NCBI RefSeq assembly: GCF_021295345.1
Contig: NZ_JAIMJB010000015.1
Location: forward strand, 1-64,000
DNA: 64,000 nucleotides
Reading direction: 5' to 3'
From: Motilimonas eburnea
Lineage (GTDB): Bacteria; Pseudomonadota; Gammaproteobacteria; Enterobacterales; CBDFNC01
Shown here one piece after another: positions 33,785 through 42,593 of this stretch. Below the pieces are notes generated by a model. That model was not told the DNA's origin, searched no databases, and saw nothing but the letters and a program-made list of their open reading frames with translations. A program made the position numbers and the translations under genes. Each line of letters opens with the position of its first letter. The first letter of the stretch is position 1.

Positions 33785-36109
33785 ATGTTCACAAGTTATC
33801 GCAGCCGGTTAATTGTTGTTATTGTTTTAATCCTTATGGCGGTGCAGTTAGCGACGGCTCTGTCGGTACTTAACACCACTCATCAAGATAGGTTAAAGCA
33901 GCAACAGCAAAGTCTTGATGTGGGGATAAATGTTTTTTTAGATGTATTAAAAAACCGCTCTAAGGCATTAAATAAGAGTTTATCGGTTTTGGCTGCCGAT
34001 TATGGTTTTCGTCAAGCCATCGCAACGGGTGAAAAAGAGACGGTTGCCTCGGTGCTGACAAATCAAGGTGAGCGTGTCGATGCAGATGTGGTGGTGTTGC
34101 TATCACCCCAAGGTGAGTTAATTCAAGCAAGCTTACCCGGAATAGATGAGCCAGAACTTAAGGCATTAAATGCCCTCACTGCCAGTGGCAATAACCTAAG
34201 TTCATCAACCATGTTGGACATTGATGGCGTCAGTTTTCAGTTTGTTTTACAACCCGTAAAAGCCCCTATACTTGTAGCTTGGGTTGGAATGGGGTTTGTA
34301 TTGGATCAGCAGGTAGCGCAAGAAGCCAAAGCCATCACAGGCGTTGATGTTAGTTTTGTGCATTGGAACCCTGATTTTGGTACCGCCATTGCCTCAACCT
34401 TGCCCCAGTCCCAATCAGCGGCATTGAGCCTCAAAGCCGAGCTGCTACCTAGGATGGCAAATCAAGTGAAAGAGGACTTATTAACAGGGTACTTATCCTT
34501 TCCTCTATCCCTTGATGATACCGCCGATGACGTATGGGCGGTGTTACATCTATCTAATTTGCCTTGGGAGTTAAGCTACCTTGAATTGCGCAACCGACTG
34601 CTGTTGGTGTTTACCCTCACCATAGGGTTGGCTATGCTTGTGGCATGGTGGTTGGCTGGAAATCTAACTCAGCCAATTATGCGCTTGGTTGATTATGCGG
34701 AAAAAATTGGTAAAGGGAAGCAGCCTCAGCCCATTTTGAATGCGCCTAAAGAGTTGCAAATTTTGGCCAATGAGATGGCCGAAATGCAGCAACATATTGC
34801 GACTCGTGAAGCGGACTTGACCTACCAATCCCTTCACGACAGTTTAACTGGGCTCAATAACCGTGAGTCGGCTAAGCAGATACTTCGAGAGATTAATGGC
34901 GACTTATCGGGCCATTTAGTACAACTGGATTTGCAGCATTTTAGGCATATCAATGACATGATAGGGTTTGCCAATGCTGATGCTTTGTTAGTGCGCTTTG
35001 CCCAGCGTTTAGCAGCGATTCAGCCAAAAGCCGATTTTATTGCCCGGATCGACGGTGATGGCTTTTTATTGTGGTTTCGTGAAGGCATTGAACGAGAACA
35101 GCTTTGCAATATTATCAAAGAGTTAGAGCAGCCTTATCCGGTTAGAGGATCCAGTATTGCAGTCAATGTCCGAGCGGGGGTATTGGATCTTATCCAACAC
35201 GGTGGCAATGTGGATGAAACCTTAAGACGTGTTGAAATTGCACTAGCCAAAGCGGTGCAATCGAATAAGCCGTTAGCCACATATCTAGCCGGAGAGGATG
35301 AACAATATCAACGTGAATTAACCATTATTAGTGACTTGCCTAAGGGGTTAGCGCAAGGTCAGTTTCACTTGGTATTTCAACCTAAGGTGGATATCCAACA
35401 AAATCAATGCCGCGCTGCCGAAGCATTGATTCGATGGCAACATCCTGAATTAGGTTTTGTACCGCCTGATGAATTCATTCGATTAGCCGAGCACTCAGGT
35501 AATATTGAGCAGGTTAGTCATTGGGTGATCGAGCAAGCCATTGCTCAACTGGCGACATGGCGAGCTCAAGGGGTTGAACTAAAAGTGGCCGTCAATCTTT
35601 CTGCTCATGATTTACTTAACATGCAGTTACCTACCTATATCCAGTCTTTATTGCAAATGCACTCCGTTCCCGCAGCTGCTTTTGCCATCGAAGTCACGGA
35701 AGGGGCGGTGATGCAAGATCCCCAGGTGGTCATAGCGGTATTGCAAGTGTTTAAAAATATCGGTGTGAGTATCGCCATTGATGATTTTGGCACAGGCCAA
35801 TCTTCGTTAGCATATTTAAAAACCTTGCCTGTTAATGAAGTCAAAATAGACCGCTGTTTTATTCAAGATATGTTGGTCAACGATAATGACAGCATGATAG
35901 TCGACACCACCATCGCCTTAAGTCATGGTTTAGGCTATTCGGTTACCGCTGAAGGGGTGGAAGAGCGCGAAGGTATCGACTTTCTCAGAGGCAAGGGCTG
36001 CAATCTAATTCAAGGTTATGTTTTTTCTAAGCCTTTAACCGCGGAAGATTTTGCGACATGGCAAGATAAATTTAACCAAGCCGCGCATCAACACGAGACG
36101 GTGTCGTGA
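33785..36109 (+). CDS. Membrane cyclic-di-GMP phosphodiesterase: periplasmic sensor, HAMP, degenerate GGDEF, EAL
   Basis: The ATG at 33785 after AGAGGGGCAAAG gives 774 residues. A first helix (about 8-30), a periplasmic CACHE-like sensor (to about 275), a second helix (about 276-298) and a HAMP linker precede a GGDEF domain and an EAL domain. The diguanylate cyclase signature is degenerate (DGDGF around residue 423), so synthesis is unlikely. The EAL domain looks complete: EAL (Glu546), NLSAHD, IEVTEGAV, DDFGTGQSSL, EVKIDRCFI, TAEGVEE and QGYVFSKPL. It should hydrolyse c-di-GMP in response to a periplasmic cue, perhaps from the cupredoxin-like protein encoded just upstream. Confidence 0.92.
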   Translation: MFTSYRSRLIVVIVLILMAVQLATALSVLNTTHQDRLKQQQQSLDVGINVFLDVLKNRSKALNKSLSVLAADYGFRQAIATGEKETVASVLTNQGERVDADVVVLLSPQGELIQASLPGIDEPELKALNALTASGNNLSSSTMLDIDGVSFQFVLQPVKAPILVAWVGMGFVLDQQVAQEAKAITGVDVSFVHWNPDFGTAIASTLPQSQSAALSLKAELLPRMANQVKEDLLTGYLSFPLSLDDTADDVWAVLHLSNLPWELSYLELRNRLLLVFTLTIGLAMLVAWWLAGNLTQPIMRLVDYAEKIGKGKQPQPILNAPKELQILANEMAEMQQHIATREADLTYQSLHDSLTGLNNRESAKQILREINGDLSGHLVQLDLQHFRHINDMIGFANADALLVRFAQRLAAIQPKADFIARIDGDGFLLWFREGIEREQLCNIIKELEQPYPVRGSSIAVNVRAGVLDLIQHGGNVDETLRRVEIALAKAVQSNKPLATYLAGEDEQYQRELTIISDLPKGLAQGQFHLVFQPKVDIQQNQCRAAEALIRWQHPELGFVPPDEFIRLAEHSGNIEQVSHWVIEQAIAQLATWRAQGVELKVAVNLSAHDLLNMQLPTYIQSLLQMHSVPAAAFAIEVTEGAVMQDPQVVIAVLQVFKNIGVSIAIDDFGTGQSSLAYLKTLPVNEVKIDRCFIQDMLVNDNDSMIVDTTIALSHGLGYSVTAEGVEEREGIDFLRGKGCNLIQGYVFSKPLTAEDFATWQDKFNQAAHQHETVS

Positions 36110-36246
36110 GCCTATAAGGAACGTTAACAGGGACGGGTACAACAGGTTGCCCTGCGGTGACCCCAACGGGGACTTCCTCGTTTAGGTTTTACTTTATCAG
36201 CGCTTTTGCGACAATAGCGATCAATCTCCATTGGCGTTATTAGTTT

Positions 36247-37386
36247 ATGAATGTAAATTTGAACCTGCATCAGCGTACCCTTGTGCTTAATCGCTACCCC
36301 ATCCTTAAAAATGAAACCCTTCAGGCTTGGGATGCCGCGGATGAGTATTTGATTAATCACTGTCAAACGCTCACCTTGGTTAAAAAGCGCCCGATTATCA
36401 TTTTAAATGATAGCTTTGGTGCATTAGCCACTTGGTTTGCTGGTTTGGGGCAAGTGGTGAGTGTGACGGATTCTTATATTGCCCAACAAGCGAGCTTAGC
36501 TAATTTAAGGCACAATCAGCAACCCGAGATAACCTTGTTAGATAGCCTAAGCCCTCTGCCTGCTAATGCGCAGTTAGTGTTGTTCAAGCTACCTAAGAAT
36601 AACCGTTTGCTGAGTTGGCAATTACAACAGTTGTGTCAGGCTCTACCGCCCGATTGTGTGGTTGTCGCCGCTGCTAAGGCTAAGGATATCCATAGTTCAA
36701 CCTTAAAAATATTTGAGCAGTACCTTGGTGAGACCAGTACCTCTTTAGCGGTAAAAAAAGCGCGCCTGGTGTTTTGCCAGCCAAACCCATCATTGCAGCA
36801 AGCATTGCCCAACCCAAAACAATGGCCGGTATCTGAGCATGGCTTAATCATCAGTAATCATGCGAATGTTTTTTCCAGTGATAGCCTGGATATCGGAGCG
36901 CGCTTATTGTTGCAATATGTGCCACAAGATCCTGAGTTGAAAGAGATTGTAGATCTGGGGTGTGGCAATGGCGTGATCAGTATCAAGGCTGCGAAGCTAA
37001 ACCCCCAAGCACATATTTTGAGTGTGGATGAAAGTTTTATGGCGGTACAATCTTGCCTTGAAAATACGGGGTTAAATGACTTATCAGCGCATCAAATCAC
37101 GGCTCAAGTGAACAATTGCTTAGATGGGTTTGAGCATAGCTTTGCGGATTTAGTCTTGTGCAACCCGCCATTTCATCAAGCCAATACCATTACCGATCAT
37201 ATTGCATGGCAGATGTTTACCGATGCTAAGCGGGTGCTGCGCAATGGTCGGCGCTTGATAGTGATAGGTAATCGACAATTGGGTTACAAAGCTAAATTAA
37301 AGCGGATTTTTGGTCAGGTTGAGCTATTGGGGCAAAACCATAAATTTGTTGTGCTAGCGGCGACTAAAACGGCACCTGTGCAGTAA
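36247..37386 (+). CDS. rlmG: 23S rRNA (guanine-1835-N2)-methyltransferase
   Basis: The 379-residue protein fits RlmG (E. coli 378 residues): an N-terminal degenerate methyltransferase domain and a C-terminal active domain with the SAM motif EIVDLGCGNGVISIKAA (about residues 231-247) and the catalytic motif LCNPPFH (about 300-306). It methylates N2 of G1835 in 23S rRNA. It is preceded by 137 bp of non-coding sequence and appears monocistronic. Confidence 0.88.
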   Translation: MNVNLNLHQRTLVLNRYPILKNETLQAWDAADEYLINHCQTLTLVKKRPIIILNDSFGALATWFAGLGQVVSVTDSYIAQQASLANLRHNQQPEITLLDSLSPLPANAQLVLFKLPKNNRLLSWQLQQLCQALPPDCVVVAAAKAKDIHSSTLKIFEQYLGETSTSLAVKKARLVFCQPNPSLQQALPNPKQWPVSEHGLIISNHANVFSSDSLDIGARLLLQYVPQDPELKEIVDLGCGNGVISIKAAKLNPQAHILSVDESFMAVQSCLENTGLNDLSAHQITAQVNNCLDGFEHSFADLVLCNPPFHQANTITDHIAWQMFTDAKRVLRNGRRLIVIGNRQLGYKAKLKRIFGQVELLGQNHKFVVLAATKTAPVQ

Positions 37387-37429
37387 AAAGTTGGTTGTAC
37401 TTGATCTGCACTAGCGAAGCCCTAAGCAG

Positions 37430-38440
37430 CTAAGGTGAACGGGTTAAGGTTTGCATTAATTGTTGATATTCGGCGCTGGTTTTGTAGTCTTTTATGGCTT
37501 GATTAACTTGTTCGATCAAGGCCAAGGAAACGACTTTTTTACTGAACATAATGTGAATGTCACCGGTGACAATTTTCATACCGGGCATGGCGATAATTTG
37601 ATCGCTTAGCTCAAGTTGCTTTATCAAGGCCGCGCCACTGATACTATCGGCGATGACGGCATCTAAACGTGCATTACTTAAACGGTGAAAGTTATTGATA
37701 TCAAAATCAGAGTAGAGGCGCTTCGCGAACTCCGCCTGGTTTAGTAATTGGGCAAACTCTTCGCCGTAGTAGCTTCCTTTGCTGTAACCTAAGCTATGAA
37801 TGTTTGAGTCTAAGAGTTGTGACAAATGCGATATCGAGCGTGTTTCTAAGTCTGCTTTACGGATGAATAGGCTGACGGATTCGCTACGGTAAGGAATCGA
37901 GAAATAAGCATATTTTTCGCGCTCTGGTGTTTTTGAAGCGCCGTTCATCATGGCTATCTGACCCACCTCTAACCATGCGAGTTGTCTGCGCCACGGAATG
38001 GGATAGCTAGACAGGGTGACCTCACATGAAATTTTCGCCATTACTTTGCTAATGATTTGATAGTCGATGCCTTTGAACTCCCCATCCGCTTGCTGATAAA
38101 TAAAAGGAGGCCAGTCTATCCACCCCCAGATCAAGGGTGATTGATGGCAGTCGGCATTGATACTGCTATTGGCATTGGCAAATGCGATATTGAGCAATAA
38201 CACACAAACCATGCTTAACCTGAGCAAAAGGCGGGAGAATGAAACCTTGAGGTTACCATCGTCTTGATGCCTTGAGTCATAAATAGCCTGATTTAAGTTT
38301 CGCCTTAGGCTTAGACTTTGATTTGGCTCTTGGCTTAGCCTTTGGCTTGGCCTTTTGCTTAGCACTGGGGTTGGCTTTGACCTTGGTTGTGTTGGTTGCC
38401 TGAGTTGGGGTCGGATCCATTTTGCTAGTGAGTATCGCAT
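37430..38440 (-). CDS. Periplasmic solute-binding protein (SBP_bac_3), uncertain start
   Basis: The mature part (DCHQSPLIWGWIDWPPFIYQQADGEFKGIDYQIISKVM, MMNGASKTPEREKYAYFS, DAVIADSISGAALI) is a family 3 solute-binding protein. The open frame to 38440 gives 336 residues but has a Ser/Gln/Arg/Pro-rich N-terminus. A typical signal peptide begins only at the ATG at 38212 (MVCVLLLNIAFANA), which gives 260 residues but has a weak ribosome site. The upstream 200 bp is a low-complexity repeat that also reads through in another frame (38277-38558, Lys/Ala/Pro-rich). The short start is more likely. No transporter genes are adjacent. Confidence 0.65.
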   Translation of the reverse strand: MRYSLAKWIRPQLRQPTQPRSKPTPVLSKRPSQRLSQEPNQSLSLRRNLNQAIYDSRHQDDGNLKVSFSRLLLRLSMVCVLLLNIAFANANSSINADCHQSPLIWGWIDWPPFIYQQADGEFKGIDYQIISKVMAKISCEVTLSSYPIPWRRQLAWLEVGQIAMMNGASKTPEREKYAYFSIPYRSESVSLFIRKADLETRSISHLSQLLDSNIHSLGYSKGSYYGEEFAQLLNQAEFAKRLYSDFDINNFHRLSNARLDAVIADSISGAALIKQLELSDQIIAMPGMKIVTGDIHIMFSKKVVSLALIEQVNQAIKDYKTSAEYQQLMQTLTRSP

Positions 38441-38584
38441 ACTGACTCTTCGCCTCTGTGCTCAAGGTGCAAATAGCCCAATTACTAGGCTGTTGTAAAC
38501 AAGCGTCTAGTGGCTTGGGTATTAGTGAGTATAGACGTCTTTGTTTTGTCTTTGCCAAGGTATGACATAAAGGCGAGCTAAATT

Positions 38585-39109
38585 TTATAACTTTTCAAAA
38601 CCATACCAGTCTGGCTGCAGGGGTTGAGATTGAGATAAATGCGCGCCTTGAAAATTTAGGTGGATGTAATATGGACTATCAATCAGTGAAATAGCGAAGC
38701 AATCGTCTACTTGCTTTAAATCGTCAAGATGAGCTTGAAGCCAAGGAATACTGCGGTTGTGTTGTAGTTTTTGCCAAGCTCGTTGTTTTGCGTTTTCGGG
38801 TGATTCAGCAACAACGACAAAAAACTGATGTAACTCAGCTAATTGTTGAGCATGATAGCCGCCAAAGTTGACGAAATAAAGCCAAGGGCCGGGGCTCGGC
38901 TCTGTGGATAATGTTATTTGGTAGCCATCTATGTGATGTAACCTTATATAGGCATCAAGGTGAGCCCCTTGCTTATTACCCACCCATTGCTGCTTTAACT
39001 GGCCATAAGTGGCGCGGATAGTTTCTCCATGTACAAACCGTACATCATGCATTTCAATGTGTCCGCCACTGAGCCGACCGCCTAAATATGCCAAATATAG
39101 ATTTTCCAT
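38585..39109 (-). CDS. DUF1543-like protein
   Basis: The ATG at 39109 follows AAAGGAAAAAA and gives 174 residues; the longer frame from 39148 lacks such a site. The N-terminus YLAYLGGRLSGGHIEMHDVRFV is typical of DUF1543, a cytoplasmic family of unknown function found in gammaproteobacteria and Bacteroidetes. A second half with a similar theme (WLYFVNFGGYHAQQLAELHQF) is visible. No catalytic residues are known for the family, and the neighbours give no hint of function. Confidence 0.7.
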   Translation of the reverse strand: MENLYLAYLGGRLSGGHIEMHDVRFVHGETIRATYGQLKQQWVGNKQGAHLDAYIRLHHIDGYQITLSTEPSPGPWLYFVNFGGYHAQQLAELHQFFVVVAESPENAKQRAWQKLQHNRSIPWLQAHLDDLKQVDDCFAISLIDSPYYIHLNFQGAHLSQSQPLQPDWYGFEKL

Positions 39110-39357
39110 TTTTTTCCTTTCTGCAGATGTCAGTAGCGATACGAGCAAATCCGCTTTGATGATCTTAAATAAAGGCTCATTACCATGACAAAGCGAGGTC
39201 GCGGAATGTTCAAAGCTCTTTGCTGCTAAATGTGCAAGAAAGTGTGCGAGGGCGTTTACTTGAAACTCTATCTGTCATGCAAAAGACTTAGTTGTTTCAT
39301 TTTTGGTTCATTGTTCTGACTTAGCATAGTACGGGATTTGAATGATGAGGAATCAAA

Positions 39358-39558
39358 ATGAAACTGAAAAATTGGGCAAAGCTACCTTGGATTGAAGTAC
39401 TGGTGATTGTGTTGACCCTGGCTTTTGTGGCTTATGTTAGAGCGGCGTCTGATGCCAGTGAAATGCAATTGACCCCGACTTTGCCTACGCCTATTTCTAC
39501 TTCACAGCCCTGGTATATGCTCGGACAATATCAACCGAGCAGTAAGCCAGGTGGGTGA
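39358..39558 (+). CDS. Small single-helix membrane protein, hypothetical
   Basis: The 66-residue product has one hydrophobic segment (about residues 12-29, EVLVIVLTLAFVAYV) after a basic N-terminus and then a Ser/Thr/Pro-rich tail. GAGGAATCAAA just before ATG is a good ribosome site and supports it as real. It sits between the divergent DUF1543 gene and the convergent ABC-F gene. I know no homologue; it could equally be a short exported peptide with an uncleaved signal. Confidence 0.5.
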   Translation: MKLKNWAKLPWIEVLVIVLTLAFVAYVRAASDASEMQLTPTLPTPISTSQPWYMLGQYQPSSKPGG

Positions 39559-39618
39559 TCAAGGTTTACCTCCCTTGTAAGTGCCACCTGTAGGATCATC
39601 CTTAGGTGGCAATGATAT

Positions 39619-41523
39619 TTAGTTTTCTAACTGCTCCAGTTGCTCTTGCGCATCCATCCAGCTCATCTCGGCTTCTTCGATCGCCGCCTTAAGGGTTCGT
39701 TGTTGCTCAAGAACTAGAGTTAATTTAGCTTTTTGCGCAATATCATAGAGTGCAGAATCGTTTAATTGCAGCTCAACCTCGGCTAACTCGGCACCGAGTT
39801 TGTCCATTTGTTGCTCGGCTTTTTCCATGGCTTTGCGAAATGGCAAGGTTTGTTTGCGCCGTTCGGCTTCTAGACGCTTTTGCTCTTTACGGTTTACAGC
39901 GCTGTTAGCGCTAGGCTCATTATTTGCTGGGGCGGCTTTTTGTTTGTCTATTTTCTGCTGCTCACCAAGCCATTTGTGGTAATCCTCTAGGTCACCGTTG
40001 AAGGGTTCAACTTGACGATCATGAACGAGGTATAAGTCATCGGTGGTGGTGCGTAGTAAGTGACGATCGTGCGAGACTACGACCATGGCGCCTTCAAAGC
40101 TTTGCAAAGCCACAGTAAGGGCGTGGCGCATTTCTAAGTCGAGGTGGTTGGTCGGTTCATCGAGTAACAGTAGGTTTGGTTTTTGCCACACAATCAAGGC
40201 CAACACTAAACGTGCTTTTTCACCGCCGGAGAAAGGGGCGACGGGCTCAAGGGCTTTATCGCCCTGAAAGCCAAAGCTACCAAGATAATTGCGCAGCTCG
40301 AGTTCGCTTTTATCCTTAGCTAAACGCGCCAGGTGTTGTAATGGGGTATCGTCTAGGCGTAAAAACTCTAATTGATGCTGAGCAAAATAACCCACCTTCG
40401 CATTAGGGTTTAACTCAAAGTGGCCACCTTGCGCCTTGATTTCCCCCGCCAGTAGTTTGATCAGGGTCGATTTACCCGCACCGTTGCGACCCAGTAAACC
40501 AATGCGGCTACCTGGCACTAAGTTAAATTTAATCTTTTCGAGGATCAGGGTATCGCCGTAGCCGGCGCAAATGTCGTCCATGGTAATCAACGGCAAGGGC
40601 AGGGCATCGGGTGCAAAGAACGAAAAATTAAACTGACTGTCGGCATGGGCTGGCAGGGCCAGTTCCATTTTCTCTAGTGCCTTGATACGGCTTTGTGCTT
40701 GACGTGCTTTAGACGCCTTATAACGAAAGCGGTCGATGTAGCTTTGCATGTGCGCCATTTGCTTTTGTTGCTTTTCGTAAATGGCTTGCTGCTGCATTAA
40801 CTTTTCTGCCCGCTGCTTTTCAAAGCTGCTGTAGTCACCCGTGTATTCAAAGAATTTGTTTTGTTCGATATGAATGATCTTGCCTACGATATCGTCGATA
40901 AAATCACGGTCATGGGAAATCAAAATCAAAGTGCCTTGATAAGCATTAAGCCATTTGGCTAACCAGATCACCGCATCTAAATCTAAGTGGTTGGTTGGCT
41001 CATCCAGCAACAATAAATCAGAGCGACAAAGCAGGGCTTGCGCTAAGTTTAAGCGCATTCGCCAACCACCGGAAAACGCGCTTACTGGATTGGATTGCTT
41101 TTCATTACTAAAGCCCAGTCCGGCAAGCAATTCTGCTGCGCGGGCCTTGATGGTATAGCCGCCAACTGTGTCTAGCTGACCATGTAATAGCGCAATTTTA
41201 TTACCATCACCCTGCTGCTCTGCGCCAGCTAATTCAGCTTCTAAGCGACGAAACTCGAGATCACCGTCAATCACATATTCGATGGCGCTTTTTTCAAGGG
41301 CGGGGGTTTCTTGGGCAACACTGGCCAGTTGCCAGTTACTGGGAAAGCTAAGATCACCATTGTCGGCCTGTATTTCACCTTTTAATAAGGCAAAAAAGCT
41401 TGATTTACCTGTGCCGTTGGCCCCGACCAGCGCTACTTTTTGGCCCGGGTTGATGCTGGCGGTAGCATTTTGAAGGAGCGGACGACCGCCGCGAATTAGC
41501 TCAATGGCACTGGCTGTGATCAT
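39619..41523 (-). CDS. yheS: ABC-F family ATPase YheS
   Basis: The ATG at 41523 is preferred over an upstream TTG and gives 634 residues. Two ATPase domains are evident: Walker A GANGTGKSS and GRNGAGKST, signatures FSGGWRMR and FSGGEKAR, and two LLLLDEPTNHLDL motifs. A linker rich in Gln/Lys separates them, and a coiled-coil C-terminal tail follows (about 530-634). There are no membrane segments; ABC-F proteins act on the ribosome in translation. Strong likeness to E. coli YheS along the whole length, together with the adjacent yheV and slyD, fixes the orthologue. Confidence 0.93.
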   Translation of the reverse strand: MITASAIELIRGGRPLLQNATASINPGQKVALVGANGTGKSSFFALLKGEIQADNGDLSFPSNWQLASVAQETPALEKSAIEYVIDGDLEFRRLEAELAGAEQQGDGNKIALLHGQLDTVGGYTIKARAAELLAGLGFSNEKQSNPVSAFSGGWRMRLNLAQALLCRSDLLLLDEPTNHLDLDAVIWLAKWLNAYQGTLILISHDRDFIDDIVGKIIHIEQNKFFEYTGDYSSFEKQRAEKLMQQQAIYEKQQKQMAHMQSYIDRFRYKASKARQAQSRIKALEKMELALPAHADSQFNFSFFAPDALPLPLITMDDICAGYGDTLILEKIKFNLVPGSRIGLLGRNGAGKSTLIKLLAGEIKAQGGHFELNPNAKVGYFAQHQLEFLRLDDTPLQHLARLAKDKSELELRNYLGSFGFQGDKALEPVAPFSGGEKARLVLALIVWQKPNLLLLDEPTNHLDLEMRHALTVALQSFEGAMVVVSHDRHLLRTTTDDLYLVHDRQVEPFNGDLEDYHKWLGEQQKIDKQKAAPANNEPSANSAVNRKEQKRLEAERRKQTLPFRKAMEKAEQQMDKLGAELAEVELQLNDSALYDIAQKAKLTLVLEQQRTLKAAIEEAEMSWMDAQEQLEQLEN

Positions 41524-41631
41524 GGTTTGGCTTCTATCTGACAAAAATAAGTCGCGATTCTAACACAGGTCTATTAGCAGAAGAAAAGTTCACTTTGATC
41601 AGTTACACTGTGGCAAAAACAGGGGAGCAAT

Positions 41632-41838
41632 ATGAGTAAAAGAAAGCGTTTTATTGCTGGTGCGACTTGCCCTTCGTGCGGTGAGCAAGACACCATAGTG
41701 GTGTTCGTTGAGCAAAACGTGGAAAAAGTAAAATGTGTAAAGTGTGACTACTTACAATCCCAAGCCCCTGGTGAGGTAAGTGGTTCAACGCGCCAGTTTG
41801 AACAACTGATTGGTGTGTTTAATCCCGATGATAAATAA
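41632..41838 (+). CDS. yheV: YheV-family putative zinc-ribbon protein
   Basis: The 68-residue protein has two CxxC motifs (CPSCGEQD and CVKCDY), a small zinc ribbon, and matches the YheV family in size and sequence. Its function is unknown. It is divergent from yheS and lies 11 bp before slyD, the same neighbourhood as in enteric bacteria, so co-transcription with slyD is likely. GGGGAGCAAT precedes the ATG. Confidence 0.88.
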   Translation: MSKRKRFIAGATCPSCGEQDTIVVFVEQNVEKVKCVKCDYLQSQAPGEVSGSTRQFEQLIGVFNPDDK

Positions 41839-41849
41839 TTGGAAATAAT

Positions 41850-42341
41850 ATGAAAATTGAAAATGATAGCGTAGTATCCATTCATTTTGCAGTGTATGAC
41901 GAAGACGGTACTGAGCTTGGTTCTACACGTGATGGTGCTCCCCTTGACTACATTCAAGGTAGTCTATTTTTAGTGCCGGGCCTAGAAGCCGAGCTAGCGG
42001 ATAAAGAAGTCGGCTATCAGTTTGATTTAACCTGTGCGCCTGCAGACGCTTACGGTGAGCATGAGGAAGGCCTAGTACAAGAGGTGCCGCGTGAGCTGTT
42101 TGAAACCGAAGGTCAAGTTGAAGTGGGCATGCGTTTTATTGCGGAAACGGATCAAGGGCCTCGCTCGGTTGAAATCACCGATGTAAAAGAGAGCACGGTG
42201 ACCGTAGACGGTAATCATACCTTAGCCGGTCAAACCTTAACCTTTAAAGGTGAAGTGTTAGCGGTACGCCCTGCTACGGATGAAGAGTTAGCCCATGGCC
42301 ATGTTCATGCTGAAGGTGGGTGCGGCCACACCCATCACTAG
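41850..42341 (+). CDS. slyD: FKBP-type peptidyl-prolyl isomerase SlyD
   Basis: The 163-residue protein has the SlyD layout: split FKBP domain, inserted chaperone flap (about residues 70-125) and a metal-binding C-terminus (HGHVHAEGGCGHTHH). It catalyses prolyl isomerisation and acts as a chaperone and nickel donor for hydrogenase maturation. The His-rich tail is short compared with E. coli but keeps one Cys and several His residues. It follows yheV in the conserved slyD-yheV-yheS neighbourhood. Confidence 0.93.
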   Translation: MKIENDSVVSIHFAVYDEDGTELGSTRDGAPLDYIQGSLFLVPGLEAELADKEVGYQFDLTCAPADAYGEHEEGLVQEVPRELFETEGQVEVGMRFIAETDQGPRSVEITDVKESTVTVDGNHTLAGQTLTFKGEVLAVRPATDEELAHGHVHAEGGCGHTHH

Positions 42342-42369
42342 CACCACCACTCGCGCAACTTTAGCGCAT

Positions 42370-42395
42370 AAAGCCAAGCCAGTAGGCTTGGCTTT
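42370..42395 (+). terminator. Rho-independent terminator of slyD
   Basis: AAAGCCAAGCC-AGTA-GGCTTGGCTTT forms an 11-bp stem 28 bp after the slyD stop. Confidence 0.85.
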
Positions 42396-42593
42396 AACTC
42401 GTTAACCTGTATTCCCCTGCTTAAAATGAATTTCGCCTATCGCTTGGTTTTTGCTTGAGCTCATTGATCTTAGGTTATACCCAATCAACTTGAAGGTGCA
42501 TGTTTCAGAGCGCCTTGGCGCAAACAATCTAGGTCAACGGTCTAGTGATAGCCGTTGCCCTAGTGAATGAGTTGATAGTGGCTTATTGATTGG

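Noticed and set aside
36124-36231. 35-codon Arg/Cys-rich frame on the minus strand ending CCTRPC, start ATG at 36231
   Set aside because: The composition is odd, but there is no ribosome site and its start would lie 15 bp from the divergent rlmG start. Not supported without conservation data.
42476-42590. Possible repeat fragment with GGTTATACCCAATCAACTTGAA before the TldE-like gene
   Set aside because: It recalls repeats common in marine gammaproteobacteria, but no second copy was seen in the window, so it cannot be supported.
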